Position numbers and translations under genes: made by a program
The notes under the pieces: model-generated
Seen by the model: the letters and a program-made list of their open reading frames with translations, nothing else
Database searches by the model: none
What the model was told of the DNA's origin: nothing
Origin: Rana temporaria
Lineage: Eukaryota; Chordata; Amphibia; Anura; Ranidae
DNA: 64,000 nt
Direction: 5' to 3'
NCBI RefSeq assembly: GCF_905171775.1
Contig: NC_053499.1
Coordinates: 30,185,026 to 30,249,025 of the forward strand
In this document: one piece after another, positions 48,572-58,900 of the stretch
Position numbering within the stretch: position 1 is the first letter of the stretch
Layout of the letters: every line of letters starts with the position of its first letter

Positions 48572-48994
48572 GATTAAGCTTAATCGCCTTTGCAGCCCCT
48601 CGGCGGAAGGAGGAAGTGGGACAGGAAGTCCCCTTCCCCTGAAGCCCCCACTCCCCCCCAAAAAAAATTACATGCCAAATGTGGCATGTAAGGGGGTGAG
48701 GAGTGGGATAAGCAGAAGTTCCATTTTTGGGTGGAACTCCGCTTTAATGGCAATGAAAGGACAACCTGCGATTGCAGCACATTGCCTGCTGGGCAAAACC
48801 TACATTTTTGGTTTATGGTTTGGGAAACAGGAAGGTATGAATGCAGCCTAAGAGGGGATTTCCCTCACTTCCTGTTGTGTCTCCAAGACAGGAAGTGATG
48901 GGAAAAATGTCCTGGGGGTCACAGGCAACATAACTGTTTTATGTCTTTCCAACTACAAAAAAAAAATACAATTATATTTTACACACATATACTC

Positions 48995-48996
<2 letters not shown>

Positions 48997-49036
<40 letters not shown>
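48997..49036. repeat. AT microsatellite
   Basis: (TA)n of about 20 units, close to the first exon on its intronic side. Confidence 0.97.
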
Positions 49037-49040
<4 letters not shown>

Positions 49041-49189
49041 AACAGCGTGGTGTTGAGATGAAGTTGGTGCACATGGATGAGGGGGTGACTGAAGTTGTAG
49101 ACCTCTGTCTGTGTGATGGACACACCGGGGAAAGTCCCATAGAGAAAAGTAGTGGAGCCCTGAGTGTGAATATGAAGGAGGACGGCGAT

Positions 49190-49720
49190 GACAGCAGCAC
49201 GTTGTGCCCACACAGGTGTCAGTGTCCGAGGCCTGGTACAGGGGGAGGATCCCCGGCCTGGAGTAGACGCTGTCCGCCGCGCCTCCCTCCAGCGCGCCCT
49301 AGGCCTCACATCCCCGGCCTTTCCTGCTCGGTCCCCCGGGCTTACCTCGGTTTGATCCCGGGCGCGCTCCGCTCGTAGGCCCAGGCGGCGGAAGAGGCCG
49401 GAGCCAGCGGGTCGGTGAAGGTGGGGGTCGGGTAGTTCCTGTCCATCATCCGGGAGAGTCTGAGAGGGGGGGTGGGGGGAGTGCTCTATGCAGCCCCGTC
49501 ACATCGTCTCCCTAGGCGGTGAGGCGGAGGGGGGTGGCGGCAGGCTCGGGGGTCCGCTCTGGCTCTCACTCCGTGCAATGGCCGTGCATGCTGAGCCTGG
49601 AGGAGCTTCTCCCCATGTTGGTTTATTTCCCAGGATGCACCGTGCACGGCGCCTCCTCCCTCTCCCCCTTCTGGTAGCAGAGGCCTAGTACAGGCGGAGA
49701 TAGGCCTCATCCAGGAGGAG
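49190..49720 (-). promoter_or_regulatory. CpG-rich promoter and 5' region of the QSER1/PRR12-family gene
   Basis: CpG density rises abruptly here compared with the A/T-rich surroundings and spans the first coding exon, its donor site and several hundred bases upstream (higher coordinates). No TATA box is evident in the correct orientation, so this fits a CpG-island promoter. The transcription start cannot be fixed from sequence alone. Confidence 0.6.
49346..49449 (-). CDS. QSER1: First coding exon of a PRR12/QSER1-family gene, most likely QSER1
   Basis: On the minus strand the exon starts with two ATG codons (49449-49447 and 49446-49444) and reads 34 codons plus 2 nt. It stops at a consensus donor (CCGAG|GTAAG, intron beginning at 49345). 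The peptide begins MMDRNYPTPTFTDPL and ends ..WAYERSAPGIKP. The pattern MDRNYP-x3-F-x-DPL-...-W-x-YERSA is the N-terminus I know from PRR12 and its paralogue QSER1. These are large nuclear proline/glutamine/serine-rich proteins; QSER1 is reported to protect bivalent promoters from DNA methylation. QSER1 rather than PRR12 is chosen because PRR12 reads SAGFGDPL here. The next exon must lie to the left, beyond at least 49 kb or as a small exon I could not recognise. Confidence 0.68.
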
Positions 49721-49974
49721 AGGGGACGTCTGGCGTCATTGTGACAGGACAGGGGAGACCAATCACCAGTCACCTCCCAGGCTCAGGGAACATAAAACCA
49801 GCCATGTGATTGGTTACCAAAGGCAACAACTTCACACCTCTTTACTCAAAGTCTAATAAATAAAAATCTCTCATAGAACAAAGCAAGGGGATTCCTAATA
49901 AAATCCATAGTTTATGTGTCAGACTCTTCCATACCTACTTCCCTAATGTAGAACTAAAGGCAAAGCTTTCTTTT
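49721..49974. other. Upstream flank, no feature recognised
   Basis: Unassigned sequence between the promoter region and the satellite array. Confidence 0.4.
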
Positions 49975-51900
49975 TTTATTTTGGATAGAGTAAGGAAGAA
50001 TTCTAACCCCAGTCAGTTTTGTTTTGCCTTCTGTGTCCCCGTTCTGGAGATTTGTCTTCACTTCCCGTTCCATAGCCAAATCAGGAAGCGAGAGGAAACC
50101 CCTTCATGGTTTGAAGTTGTCACCAAACAAGGGTCCCTATTTTTTTCATGTTTTGGATAGAGCGGAGGAGATTTTTGCTCACTTCCTGTTCCTGTGACAC
50201 CCATACAAAAAATGAGGAGAGCGGTAGTCACTGGGAGGGTCTAAGCCTTCCCTCATGTCCCCTTTGGGGAGATGTCCCTGCATTTCCTGTCCTGTAGCCA
50301 AAACCGGAAGTGATAGGAAATCCTTTCAAAGGTTGTCACAAAAAAAAAAAAGGTTCCTTTTTTTTCACGTTTTGAATAATATGAAGGAGATTTTTGCCCA
50401 CTTTCTTTTCCTGTGACACCCATGCAAAAAATGAAGGGAGCAGACGTCACTGGGACAGTACAGCGTGGGCAGCACTACAAATATTGTCAGAAGTTCTAAC
50501 CCTTTCGGGAGATTTTCCTGCACTTCCTGTCTCATAGACAAAACAGGAAGTGAGAGGGATCCCTTCAATGTGAGAGGTTGTCACCAGAACAAGGGTCCCT
50601 ATTTTTTTTTTATAAGGGAGATTTTTGCTCACCTCCTGTTCCTGTGACACCCATACGAAAAAATGAAGGGAGCAGTAGTCACCGGGACAGTACCTATCAC
50701 TTCCTGTCCCATAGGAAAAATAGGAAGTGAGAGGTTGTCACCAGAACAAGGGTCCCTTTTTTCAAGTTTAATGGATAGAGTGAAGGAGATTCTTGCTCAC
50801 TTCCTGTTTCTGTGACATCTATACAAAAAATCAGATGAGCTTTAGTCACTGGGAGGTTCTAAGCCTCCCAGTGACAGGGAGATTTCCCTGCACTTCCTGC
50901 ACCGTAGCAAAAACAGGAAGTGAGAGAAATCCCTTCAAAGTGAAAGGTTGTCACAAAAAACAAAGGTTCCTATTTTATTTATTTTTTCATTTTTTTGGAT
51001 AGAATGAAGGAGATTTTTGCTCACCTCCTGTTCCTATGACACCCATACAAAAAAAATGAAGAAAGCAGTAGTCACTGGGACAGTACAGCGTGGGCAGCAC
51101 TAAAAATATTGTCAGAAGTACTAACCCTTCTCCCATGTCCCCTTTGGGGAGATTTCCTATCACTTCCTGTCCCATAGCCAAAACAGGAAGTGAGAGGTTG
51201 TCAACAGAACAAGGGTCCCTATTTTCTTTTCAAGTTTTGGATAGAGTGAAGGAGATTCTTGCTCACTTCCTGTTTCTGTGACATCTATACAAAAAATCAG
51301 GAGAGCATTAGTCACTGGGAGGTTCTAACCGTGTCCCCTTTAGGGAGATTTCCCTGCACTTCCTGTCCCGTAGCCAAAACAGGAATTGAGAAAAAAAACC
51401 TTCAAAGTAAGAGGTTGTCACAAAAAAAAAAAAAAAAAAAAAAAGGTCCCTATTTTTTTTCACGTTTTGGATTGAATGAAGGAGATTTTTGCTCACTTCC
51501 TGTTCCTATGACACCCATACAAAAAAATCAAGGACGCAGTACTAGTCACTGGGACAGTACAGCGTGGGCAGCACTAAAAATATTGTCAGAAGTTCTAACC
51601 CTTATCCCATGTCCCCTTTGCAGAGATTTCCTATCACTTCCTGTCCCATAGCCAAAACAGGAAGTGAGAGGTTGTCACCAGAACAAGGGTCCCTATTGTT
51701 TTCAAGTTTTAGATAGAATAGGGGAGATTTTTGCTCACTTCCTGTGATACCCCCCAAAAAAATGAGTTCAGCATGGGCAGCACTAAAAATATAGGTCAGA
51801 GGTTCTAACCCTTCTCCCATGTCCCATTAGGGGAGATTTCTCTTCATTTCCTGTCACATGGCCAAAACAGGAAGTGAGAGGAGTTGCATGGCTGTTGTGG
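49975..51900. repeat. Tandem satellite, about eight units of ~0.22-0.24 kb with inverted ETS-like motifs
   Basis: Units restart at about 50155, 50370, 50605, 50774, 50997, 51239, 51470 and 51711 with 'ggatagagtgaaggagattttt'-like openings. Each unit contains 'gctcacttcctgtt', 'gtgacacccatacaaaaaa', 'gtcactggga', 'cccctttggggagatttcc', 'cacttcctgt' and 'acaggaagtgagag'. One unit is shorter (about 165 bp). CACTTCCTG and CAGGAAGTG match the ETS-factor consensus. Single relatives occur elsewhere in the window, so the array grew from a dispersed repeat. Confidence 0.9.
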
Positions 51901-51940
51901 CACAGCCAATAATGGGAGAGCCCCATTACTTTTTGCTATA

Positions 51941-52947
51941 ATAACCACTTAAGGACCGGACCAATATGCTGCTACATGACCCAAGGGGTTTTTACAATTC
52001 GGCACTGCGTCGATTTAACAGACAATTGCGCGGTCGTGCGACGTGGCTCCCAAACAAAATTGGCGTCCTTTTTTCCCCACAAATAGAGCTTTCTTTTGGT
52101 GGCATTTGATCACCTCTGCGGTTTTTATTTTTTGCGCTATAAACAAAAATAGAGCGACAATTTAAAAAAAAAATTCAATATTTTTAACTTTTTGCTATAA
52201 TAAATATCTCCCAAAAACATATATAACACATTTTTTTTCCTCAGTTTAGGCCGATACGTATTCTTCTACATATTTTTGGTAAAAAAAATCGCAATAAGCG
52301 TTTATCGATTGGTTTGCGCAAAATTTATAGCGTTTACAAAATAGGGGATAGTTTTATTGCATTTTTATAAAAAAAAAATTTTTACTACTAATGGCGGCGA
52401 TCAGCGATTTTTTTCATGACTGCGACATTATGGCGGACACTTCGGACAATTTTGACACATTTTTGGGACCATTGTCATTTTCACAGCAAAAAATGCATTT
52501 AAATTGCATTGTTTACTGTGAAAATGACAGTTGCAGTTTGGGAGTTAACCACAGGGGGGCGCTGTAGGAGTTAGTGTTCACCTAGTGTGTGTTTACAACT
52601 GTAGGGGGGTGTGGCTGTAGGTCTGACGTCATCGATCGAGTCTCCCTATAAAAGGGATCACTCGATCGATGCAGCGCCATAGTGAAGCACGGGGAAGCCG
52701 TGTTTACATACGGCTCTCCCCGTTCTTCAGCTCCGGGGAGCGATCGCGACGGAGCGGCTAGAAACGAATAGCCGCGCCGTCGTCCTGGATCGCTCCCCGA
52801 GGGAATCCGACCGCCGCATGTAGTGGGGGGGGGGTCCCGATCGGACCCCCCACCCGCTAGAAGGCAGGGACATACAGGTACGCGAATGTGCCTGTACGTG
52901 CCATTCTGCCGACGTATATATACATGCGGCGGTCGGGAAGGGGATAA
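51941..52947 (+). mobile_element. TTAACCACTT-family element, close relative of 10733-11749
   Basis: The family sequence is followed from 'aaccacttaaggaccggacc' to 'catgcggcggtcgggaag'. The TTAA flanks are mutated (ATAA/ATAA). It closely matches 10733-11749 along its length, including both hairpins of the GC-rich half. Confidence 0.85.
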
Positions 52948-53790
52948 ATATCCCCAAAAAATATCCCCAAAAATATCCCCAAAAAATATATAAAAAACTT
53001 TTTTTTTCCTCAGTTTAGGCCGATACGTATTCTTCTACATATTTAAAAAAAAAAATCGCAATAAGAGTTCATTGATTGGTTTGCGCAAAAGTTATAGCGC
53101 CTAAAAATAGGGGATATTTTTATGGCATTTGTATATATATTTTTTTTTACTAGTAATGGCGGCGATCTTTTTAGCTATGACTAAGCACTAGTGTTAGTGC
53201 GAAACGCGTCTGCAGTTGGGTTTTATTTTATTTCACTTTGCTGTGACTTGTAGTGCTGTCCTTTTTTCAATAAAGGCTACAATTTGTTCAGTGTGCGGCT
53301 GTCCAGAGACAATCTTTGTTCCTGCAATGGCGGCGATCTGCGATTTTTATCGCGACTGCGATATTGCGGCAGACACATCGGACACTTTTGACGCTATTTT
53401 GGGACCATTGTCATTTATTCAGCGATCAGTGCTATAAAAATACACCGATTACTGTGTAAATGGCACTGGCAGGGAAGGGGTTAGCCACTAGGGGGCGAGG
53501 AAGGGGTTAAGTGTGTCCTAGGGAGTGATTCTAACTGTGTGGGGGCTGGGCTACATGTGACAGGACACTGATCCCGATGACAGGGAGCAGTAGATCAGTG
53601 TCCTGTCGCTAGGCAGAACAGGGAAATGCCTTGTTTACACAGACATCCCCCCGTCCTGCAGCTCTGTGACACGATCCCGGGACACCAGCGGACATCGAGC
53701 AGCACGCCGCCCACACAGCAGCACATTTAAAGGGACGTATATATATATACATCTGTGCGGCAGGACGCTCTCTACGTGTTAGAGACTTCA
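52948..53790 (+). mobile_element. Second TTAACCACTT-family copy, internally interrupted
   Basis: The family A/T-rich half resumes at about 52950 and continues to 'atggcggcgatct'. It is split by the insert at 53169-53325, then continues to about 53790 with a diverged GC-rich half ('acactgatcccgatgacaggg'). Confidence 0.7.
53169..53325 (+). mobile_element. 157-bp retro-insert with 14-bp target duplication and hammerhead-like fold
   Basis: AATGGCGGCGATCT at 53155-53168 is repeated at 53326-53339. The insert has a stem GCACTA (53185-53190)/TAGTGC (53195-53200) with a GTGT loop, followed directly by GAAAC (53201-53205) and GCGTC. This is the stem II-GAAA arrangement of hammerhead ribozymes. The opposite core strand (TGACTAA, 53178-53184) departs from CUGANGA, so it is degenerate. 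Such motifs are known from Penelope-like elements, which is the most likely source. Confidence 0.6.
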
Positions 53791-53821
53791 AGGAGGTGTG
53801 AATTACTGGGCGTGCCGCAAT

Positions 53822-53841
53822 GCATACTGGGAAATGTAGTT
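53822..53841 (-). promoter_or_regulatory. Candidate ZNF143/SBS-like motif
   Basis: AACTACATTTCCCAGTATGC on the minus strand is close to the ZNF143-type consensus AACTACAATTCCCAGCATGC. It could mark a promoter, or a transposon terminus that resembles it, as in 14241-14395. No exon was recognised beside it. Confidence 0.3.
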
Positions 53842-54136
53842 CTTACATGAACGAGCGCCGCAAACCAGGAAGTGAATGAGAGAACAGAAACTAGAATGCC
53901 GGAGGTGATATAGATGAAGGAATTTAATAGGTATTTACTCGTTTTTTAACAGAATCATTACACTATTCTGTCTGTCTACCTTGCAGACATTCATTTTAGG
54001 CAAAAAATTGTTTTCCTTTACAACTCCTTTAACTAAAAATCCTGAAACATATTTTTTAAATATAACTAGCATTAGTTTTAGCAGCATTCTGCAGGTACAT
54101 GCGCTGACCAATGTTAATTTTGATTTCGTTTTAGTC
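53842..54136. other. Repeat flank ('gatttcgttttagt') otherwise unassigned
   Basis: 54095-54136 ('caatgttaattttgatttcgttttagt') matches the host repeat at about 62867-62905. Confidence 0.45.
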
Positions 54137-54139
54137 TTA

Positions 54140-54950
54140 TGCCGCGTACACGCAACCGTTTTTCGGGTTCTAAAAAATGACGTTTTTAAGGTTTTAGAAA
54201 AAATGTTTTTTTCAACCCGATCATTAAAATGGTCTTGCCTACACACGATCGTGAAAAAAAAATGCTCTAGCAAAGCGCGGTGACGTACAACACGTATGAC
54301 GGCACTATAAAGGGGAAGTTCCATTCGGATGGCGCCACCCTTTGGGCTGCTTTAGCTGATTCCGTGTTAGTAAAAGACGATTCGCGCTTTTCTGTCTGTT
54401 ACAGCGTGATGAATGTGCTTACTCCATTACGAACGGTAGTTTTACCAGAAAGAGCGCTCCCATCTCATAACTTGCTTCTGAGCATGGGCGGTTTTTTCAC
54501 GTCGTTAAACCCCACACACAATCATTTTTTACAACCCGAAAAACAATTTTGTCATTTTTCAGAACCCGAAAAATGCTCTGAGCCCTGGTTCACACTGGGT
54601 ACGATTTGAGATGCGATTTGACATGTCAAATCGCATCTCAAATCGGCGGCATTTGCCGGCAATTGTCGGCAATGGCACTGTCCTAATCAGTGCGACGCCG
54701 CATCTGCGATTTCAAAAAGTAGTTCCTGTACTACTTTTTGCGATTTCAGGCCGCGATTTACATTAAATTGCGGCCGAAATCGCGGCAAATCGCGGCAAAA
54801 TCGCGGCCGCGAAATCGCGGTAAAATCGCACATTTTACCGCGATTTTGAATTCGCAGCAGTGTGAACCTAGGCTGAAGGCCACACACGATCGTTTTTAAA
54901 TGACAAACTTCGTTTTTTACAACCCGAAAAATTATCGTGTGTACATGGCA
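54140..54950. mobile_element. Harbinger-like MITE, TTA duplication, with a nested MITE
   Basis: TTA at 54137-54139 and 54951-54953. The ends 'tgccgcgtacacgcaacc' and 'cgtgtgtacatggca' mirror each other. 'acccgaaaaa/tttttcgggt' recurs inside. It occupies the same target position in a host repeat as 62911-63310. Confidence 0.75.
54582..54873. mobile_element. Harbinger-like MITE with a 39-bp internal palindrome (copy 1)
   Basis: TGA at 54579-54581 and 54874-54876. The ends are GCCCTGGTTCACACTG and 'cagtgtgaacctaggc'. The internal 'atttgagatgcgatttgac' is followed immediately by its reverse complement. Nearly the same element lies inverted at 60967-61223. Confidence 0.85.
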
Positions 54951-54964
54951 TTAGTTTTAGGATT

Positions 54965-55162
54965 ATATATCAGACAGGAGGCTCATATCTTATGCATTAA
55001 TCTTCCTTTATTAATGCTCACAGCAGAATGTATTTTTAAAACTTTCAATGTAAAAACTTTTTCAAAACAACTACCACCCCCAGCAGTCCATATAGCCTCT
55101 AACCACGCCCTTACGGAGACCTCTATATAAGGAGACTGTCTGTGGTGGTTCCTCCTCTTTCT
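54965..55162 (+). repeat. DIRS left inverted terminal repeat
   Basis: It runs from 'atatatcagacaggaggctc' to 'ggttcctcctctttct'. The right repeat (60632-60830) is its reverse complement with few differences. The main changes are at the tip (gacaggaggctcata versus gacaggaggcgagta). Confidence 0.95.
55101..55130 (+). promoter_or_regulatory. Candidate DIRS promoter: CACGCCC box and TATA box in the left repeat
   Basis: CCACGCCC (55103-55110) lies just upstream of TATATAA (55124-55130). Transcription would begin near 55155, at the inner edge of the repeat. The right repeat has the same boxes facing left, which would drive an antisense transcript. Confidence 0.55.
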
Positions 55163-55975
55163 TTCTGCTCACAGCAAAGATAAGTACTTAATTCTTGATA
55201 AGCTTTTTTATCCTAGCATTAGGAAATGTTTTCACCTATTGCTTTTGAATATTCTATTCTTTAACATTTATACGCTGTACTATTTATTCATAACTCATCT
55301 TTATGATACATTTCTTGATTCTTACAAGATTATGTTTTTGTGCTCTATGGTATATCCCCCATTGAGGTTTTGTCACCCATAGTCTGGTTTTCACTACTGG
55401 ATTGGTTGCGCGGTGTCCCACGAGCGGGGGGGGACAACCCCCACCCTCCTCTCATTTCTGTCATTGTGCGCTCCGCACTGCCTGGGCTTACCCGAGCGCC
55501 GCCATTCCGAAGGAGGTTCCCTTCTTCCTCCTCTCTACGCGCGCTTTCGGGGGGCGGAGCTCTCCGTCCCTCGCCCATCGACCAATCAGCGCCAGAGGAC
55601 GAAGTCTCGCGAGACTTCGTTCCCGGGTTGCTGGGGATCTCAGGCTCCTCTCCCCTCCGTCGCCATTCGGCGCCGACGGAGGGCAGGATAGGACGGAGCC
55701 ACGGTGCACTAGGTATCAATCCCTAAATAACCCTGTTAGACCCATACGATCGGAGCGCGGCTCCATAGTACTATTACAGCGGGTAAAATCAGCTATACTG
55801 TCCTTTCTACCTGCCATCAGTGTGCAGGTCAGGATCCTTTAGAAAGCCAGGATATTGACATACCTTCCTGATCAGTGACCTGATATCATTGTGCAGACCC
55901 TCTTAAAGGACCACTGTACATTTACCTGGCAGCGGTGAGCAAAGAAAAAAAAAAAAAAAAAAAAAAATTTACACC
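55163..55975 (+). other. DIRS leader, GC-rich, with upstream open frames and an A-tract
   Basis: An 813-nt leader separates the repeat from the Gag start. It contains a GC-rich block (about 55410-55700), several open frames on both strands with no recognisable domain, and an A-run of about 23 nt (about 55945-55967) directly before ACACC-ATG. The A-run length may vary or be mis-sequenced. Confidence 0.6.
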
Positions 55976-58900
55976 ATGTCTGAAATTAACCCAGCAAATA
56001 CCACTGGGGATACAAACCCCACAGGCACATCTCATACCCTGAGTGCTGCACAATTACAGGATATTATTCAATTATCCATTCAGGCTGCACTGGCCTCCAC
56101 CACCCCATCTGCTTGGACGGTACAATCCTCCAATAGCCCAACAATACCTCCCCAACAAGATGAACCACCCTCTAAGAGGGGTAAATCCTCACACAAGAGG
56201 AAGCACACATTAGTGGTGCATGACTCCCCGGCAGGGGAAGTAAACAGTCTGCAGCAGGTAGCCCCTACCACGGTCTACCGACCCCAGCATCAATCCGAGA
56301 CTTCACGACCCCTGGACCCCAGGGAGACTCAGAAGGGGTATAGAGCCACTAGACGGGCTAAACCGGATTCATTCAATGACTCCTCGGAGGAAGATTCGGC
56401 TGATCCCTCTGAAGGATCGGACGTCTCAGATTCCGAATCTTATATAGAAGATGCTGGGGCCACGGCGCCTGACACGGCCGCCAATCCTGCTACACAGGAT
56501 CAAGTCCTACTGGACGCCCTTGGGGAACCTTTTTTCCACCCGGACGCGATCACCCATCCGCGTTCGGGGGAATGGACACCCCTGCCACATGTGGCACAAT
56601 ACGTGGAATTATGGGCCAGAAAGTCCTTAGACAGGACCGCACGGAACAAGTTGAGGGCGGAATGTCCTAGACCTTCTATACCCAAGAAGGTGGTAGCCAC
56701 CCCTGAGGTGGACCCGGTCCTCACCAAATATCTCCTAAAGACGGGGAAGTTCCAGAAAAAAGGGATTGAGCGTTCTTTCCGCTCAATACAGGACCGCATT
56801 TTGGACCTCATGGGTCCACTTACAAAGATCCTCAATCTGTCCGAGCAAGCCGTCGCTTCCGGACAATCAGTCGATCTCCCACAACTGAGGGGTTGGGCAC
56901 AAAGAGCCCTATGCCTGGCCGGCACTGCCAACACGGCATGCTCCGTGGAACGGCGCAGATCAATTCTAATGCGCTTAGATCCCCAGCTTTCACATCTGGC
57001 GGAATCTGAACCCGGTCCATCAGCGGAGGGTATGCTCTTTGGTGACATGGTCATCAAAGACATAAATAAATTCGTTGGATTATTCACCAGCCTGGACAAG
57101 GCTCAGAATTCATTGAGGAAAACAGGAAACAATAAGGTTTTCAACAGGGCTGGCAGAAGTAGAGGCCGTTCTGCCGGCCGTGCCAACTTCTATAGGCCGC
57201 AGGGTAGATCCCCTAACCCATATCACTACCAAGCTCCGTCCTACACCACCCCGGTGGCTCAACCGGCACCCTTTTTCCCGCCACGAGGCAGACCCTGGCG
57301 CGGACGCGGAGGACGCGGCTACCCTCGATCCAGACCTCCAACTGGTGAGTATGACTTACACCACATTTCATCACATTCCCATAGGGGGCCGTCTCAGGTT
57401 TTTTACCCACGCCTGGTCTGCGATTACGGCAGACGCGTGGATTCTAAACTCAGTAGGGGGGTTCGTAATAGACATTCTAACCCCACCACCTTTCAACATC
57501 TTTCCTCCCCCTATCCAATTTACAAAACAAAATTGTCTTCTCATAGACAAGGAAATACAAGACCTGGCTACCAAACAGGCAATTGTAGAAGTGGACCCTT
57601 CTTCCCCAGGGTTCTTAAGCAATCTTTTTCTAGTGCACAAAAAAGGGGGAGGTTACCGCCCAGTGATCAACCTCAGGGGCCTAAACCAACACGTCCAATA
57701 CCGTCACTTCAAGATGGAAGGGATTCACTTCCTGCGAGACCTTCTCCACCCTGGAGACTGGCTCGTGAAAATAGATCTGAAGGACGCATACCTTACAGTC
57801 CCCATACACCCGGAATCCCAACATCTACTGAGATTCCCTTGGAAGGGCAGGATATGGCAATTTACTTGCCTTCCATTCGGCCTGTCATCAGCCCCATGGT
57901 GTTTCACCAAACTGATGAAACCAGTGGTGGCAGCTCTAAGGAGCAGGGGAGTTCGTCTGATTATATATCTCGACGACATTCTCCTCATGGCCTATTCCAA
58001 GAGCCAAGCTCTCCTGCACATGTCCTGGACATTATCCCTTATCCAGAAACTAGGCTTCGTGATCAATCACGACAAATCAGTGCTAATCCCATCCCGACAG
58101 ATGGAATTTTTGGGGTTCACGGTGGACACTACCCTATCCACCCTCAGTCTGCCCAAGACCAAACTCGCGCTTATCCGCAAAGAGATCCGATCAGCATTAC
58201 GCAAAGGATACCTTTCCCTACGTATGCTAGCTCGACTGGTGGGCCTGCTTGCGGCCTCTATCCAAGCCATTTTTCCGGCCCCATTGCACTACAGAGCCCT
58301 GCAGAGGCTCAAGATTATGCACCTGCGACAAGGCCTCAGGTACTCGGACGAGATCCCTCTTTGCCAAGACACCACCGAAGAACTACGATGGTGGCTTCAC
58401 CATGCCGTCGAGTGGAACGGCAAGACCATCTTCAACCCCAGCCCGGACATCGTCATAGAGTCGGACGCCAGTCGCCTGGGCTGGGGCGCACGATGCGGCG
58501 CAGCCTCCACAGGGGGAACCTGGTCCCCTGCGGAGACTTCTCTGCATATCAATGCACTAGAACTGTTGGCAGCCCTGTTCGCTGTCAAGAGTTTCTTACC
58601 TCATACTCCCACATGCTGTATTCTCTTTCGCATGGACAATGTGGCGGCGGTGCAGTACGTCAACCGCCTGGGAGGTACCAAGTCCAGAACGTTGGCGTAT
58701 ATTGCAAAAGATTTCTGGCATTTTTGTCTGAATCACGGCATTACCCCCATAGCGGAATACATTCCGGGAGTCTTCAACTCGGTGGCCGATTGGAACTCTC
58801 GCTACCTTCGCGACTCCAGCGACTGGAGACTAGATCGGTCGATGTTTCTTCTCTTACAAAAGCTTTGGGGTCCGCTATCTTTCGATCTCTTCGCCTCCAG

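Larger units (their letters stand above)
47281..48746. mobile_element. Host MITE whose palindromic centre carries a foldback insertion
   Basis: The left host part (about 47281-47530) and right part (48572-48746) meet at 'ggcGATTAAGCTTAATCGcc'. The right end 'tggaactccgctTTAA' and left 'ggggagttcca' are inverted. The host centre around AAGCTT is itself palindromic ('ggggctgtgaaaaggcgatt' pairs with 'aatcgcctttgcagcccc'). Confidence 0.7.

Noticed and set aside
48941..49378. 145-codon plus-strand frame across the first exon
   Set aside because: It starts in an AT microsatellite and runs antisense through the CpG-rich exon, whose minus-strand frame with consensus donor explains the region.
49486..49773. 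95-codon minus-strand frame upstream of the first coding exon
   Set aside because: It lies in the GC-rich 5' region, lacks similarity I recognise and is not in line with the family N-terminus.
55340..55842. Overlapping 124-146 codon frames in the DIRS leader on both strands
   Set aside because: The block is GC-rich and stop-poor on both strands, with no recognisable domain. They are kept only as possible upstream frames of the leader.
57180..57350. Start of the RT protein at 57180
   Set aside because: The codon there is GTG. The first ATG in that frame is 57351, directly before the conserved region, so 57351 was used.
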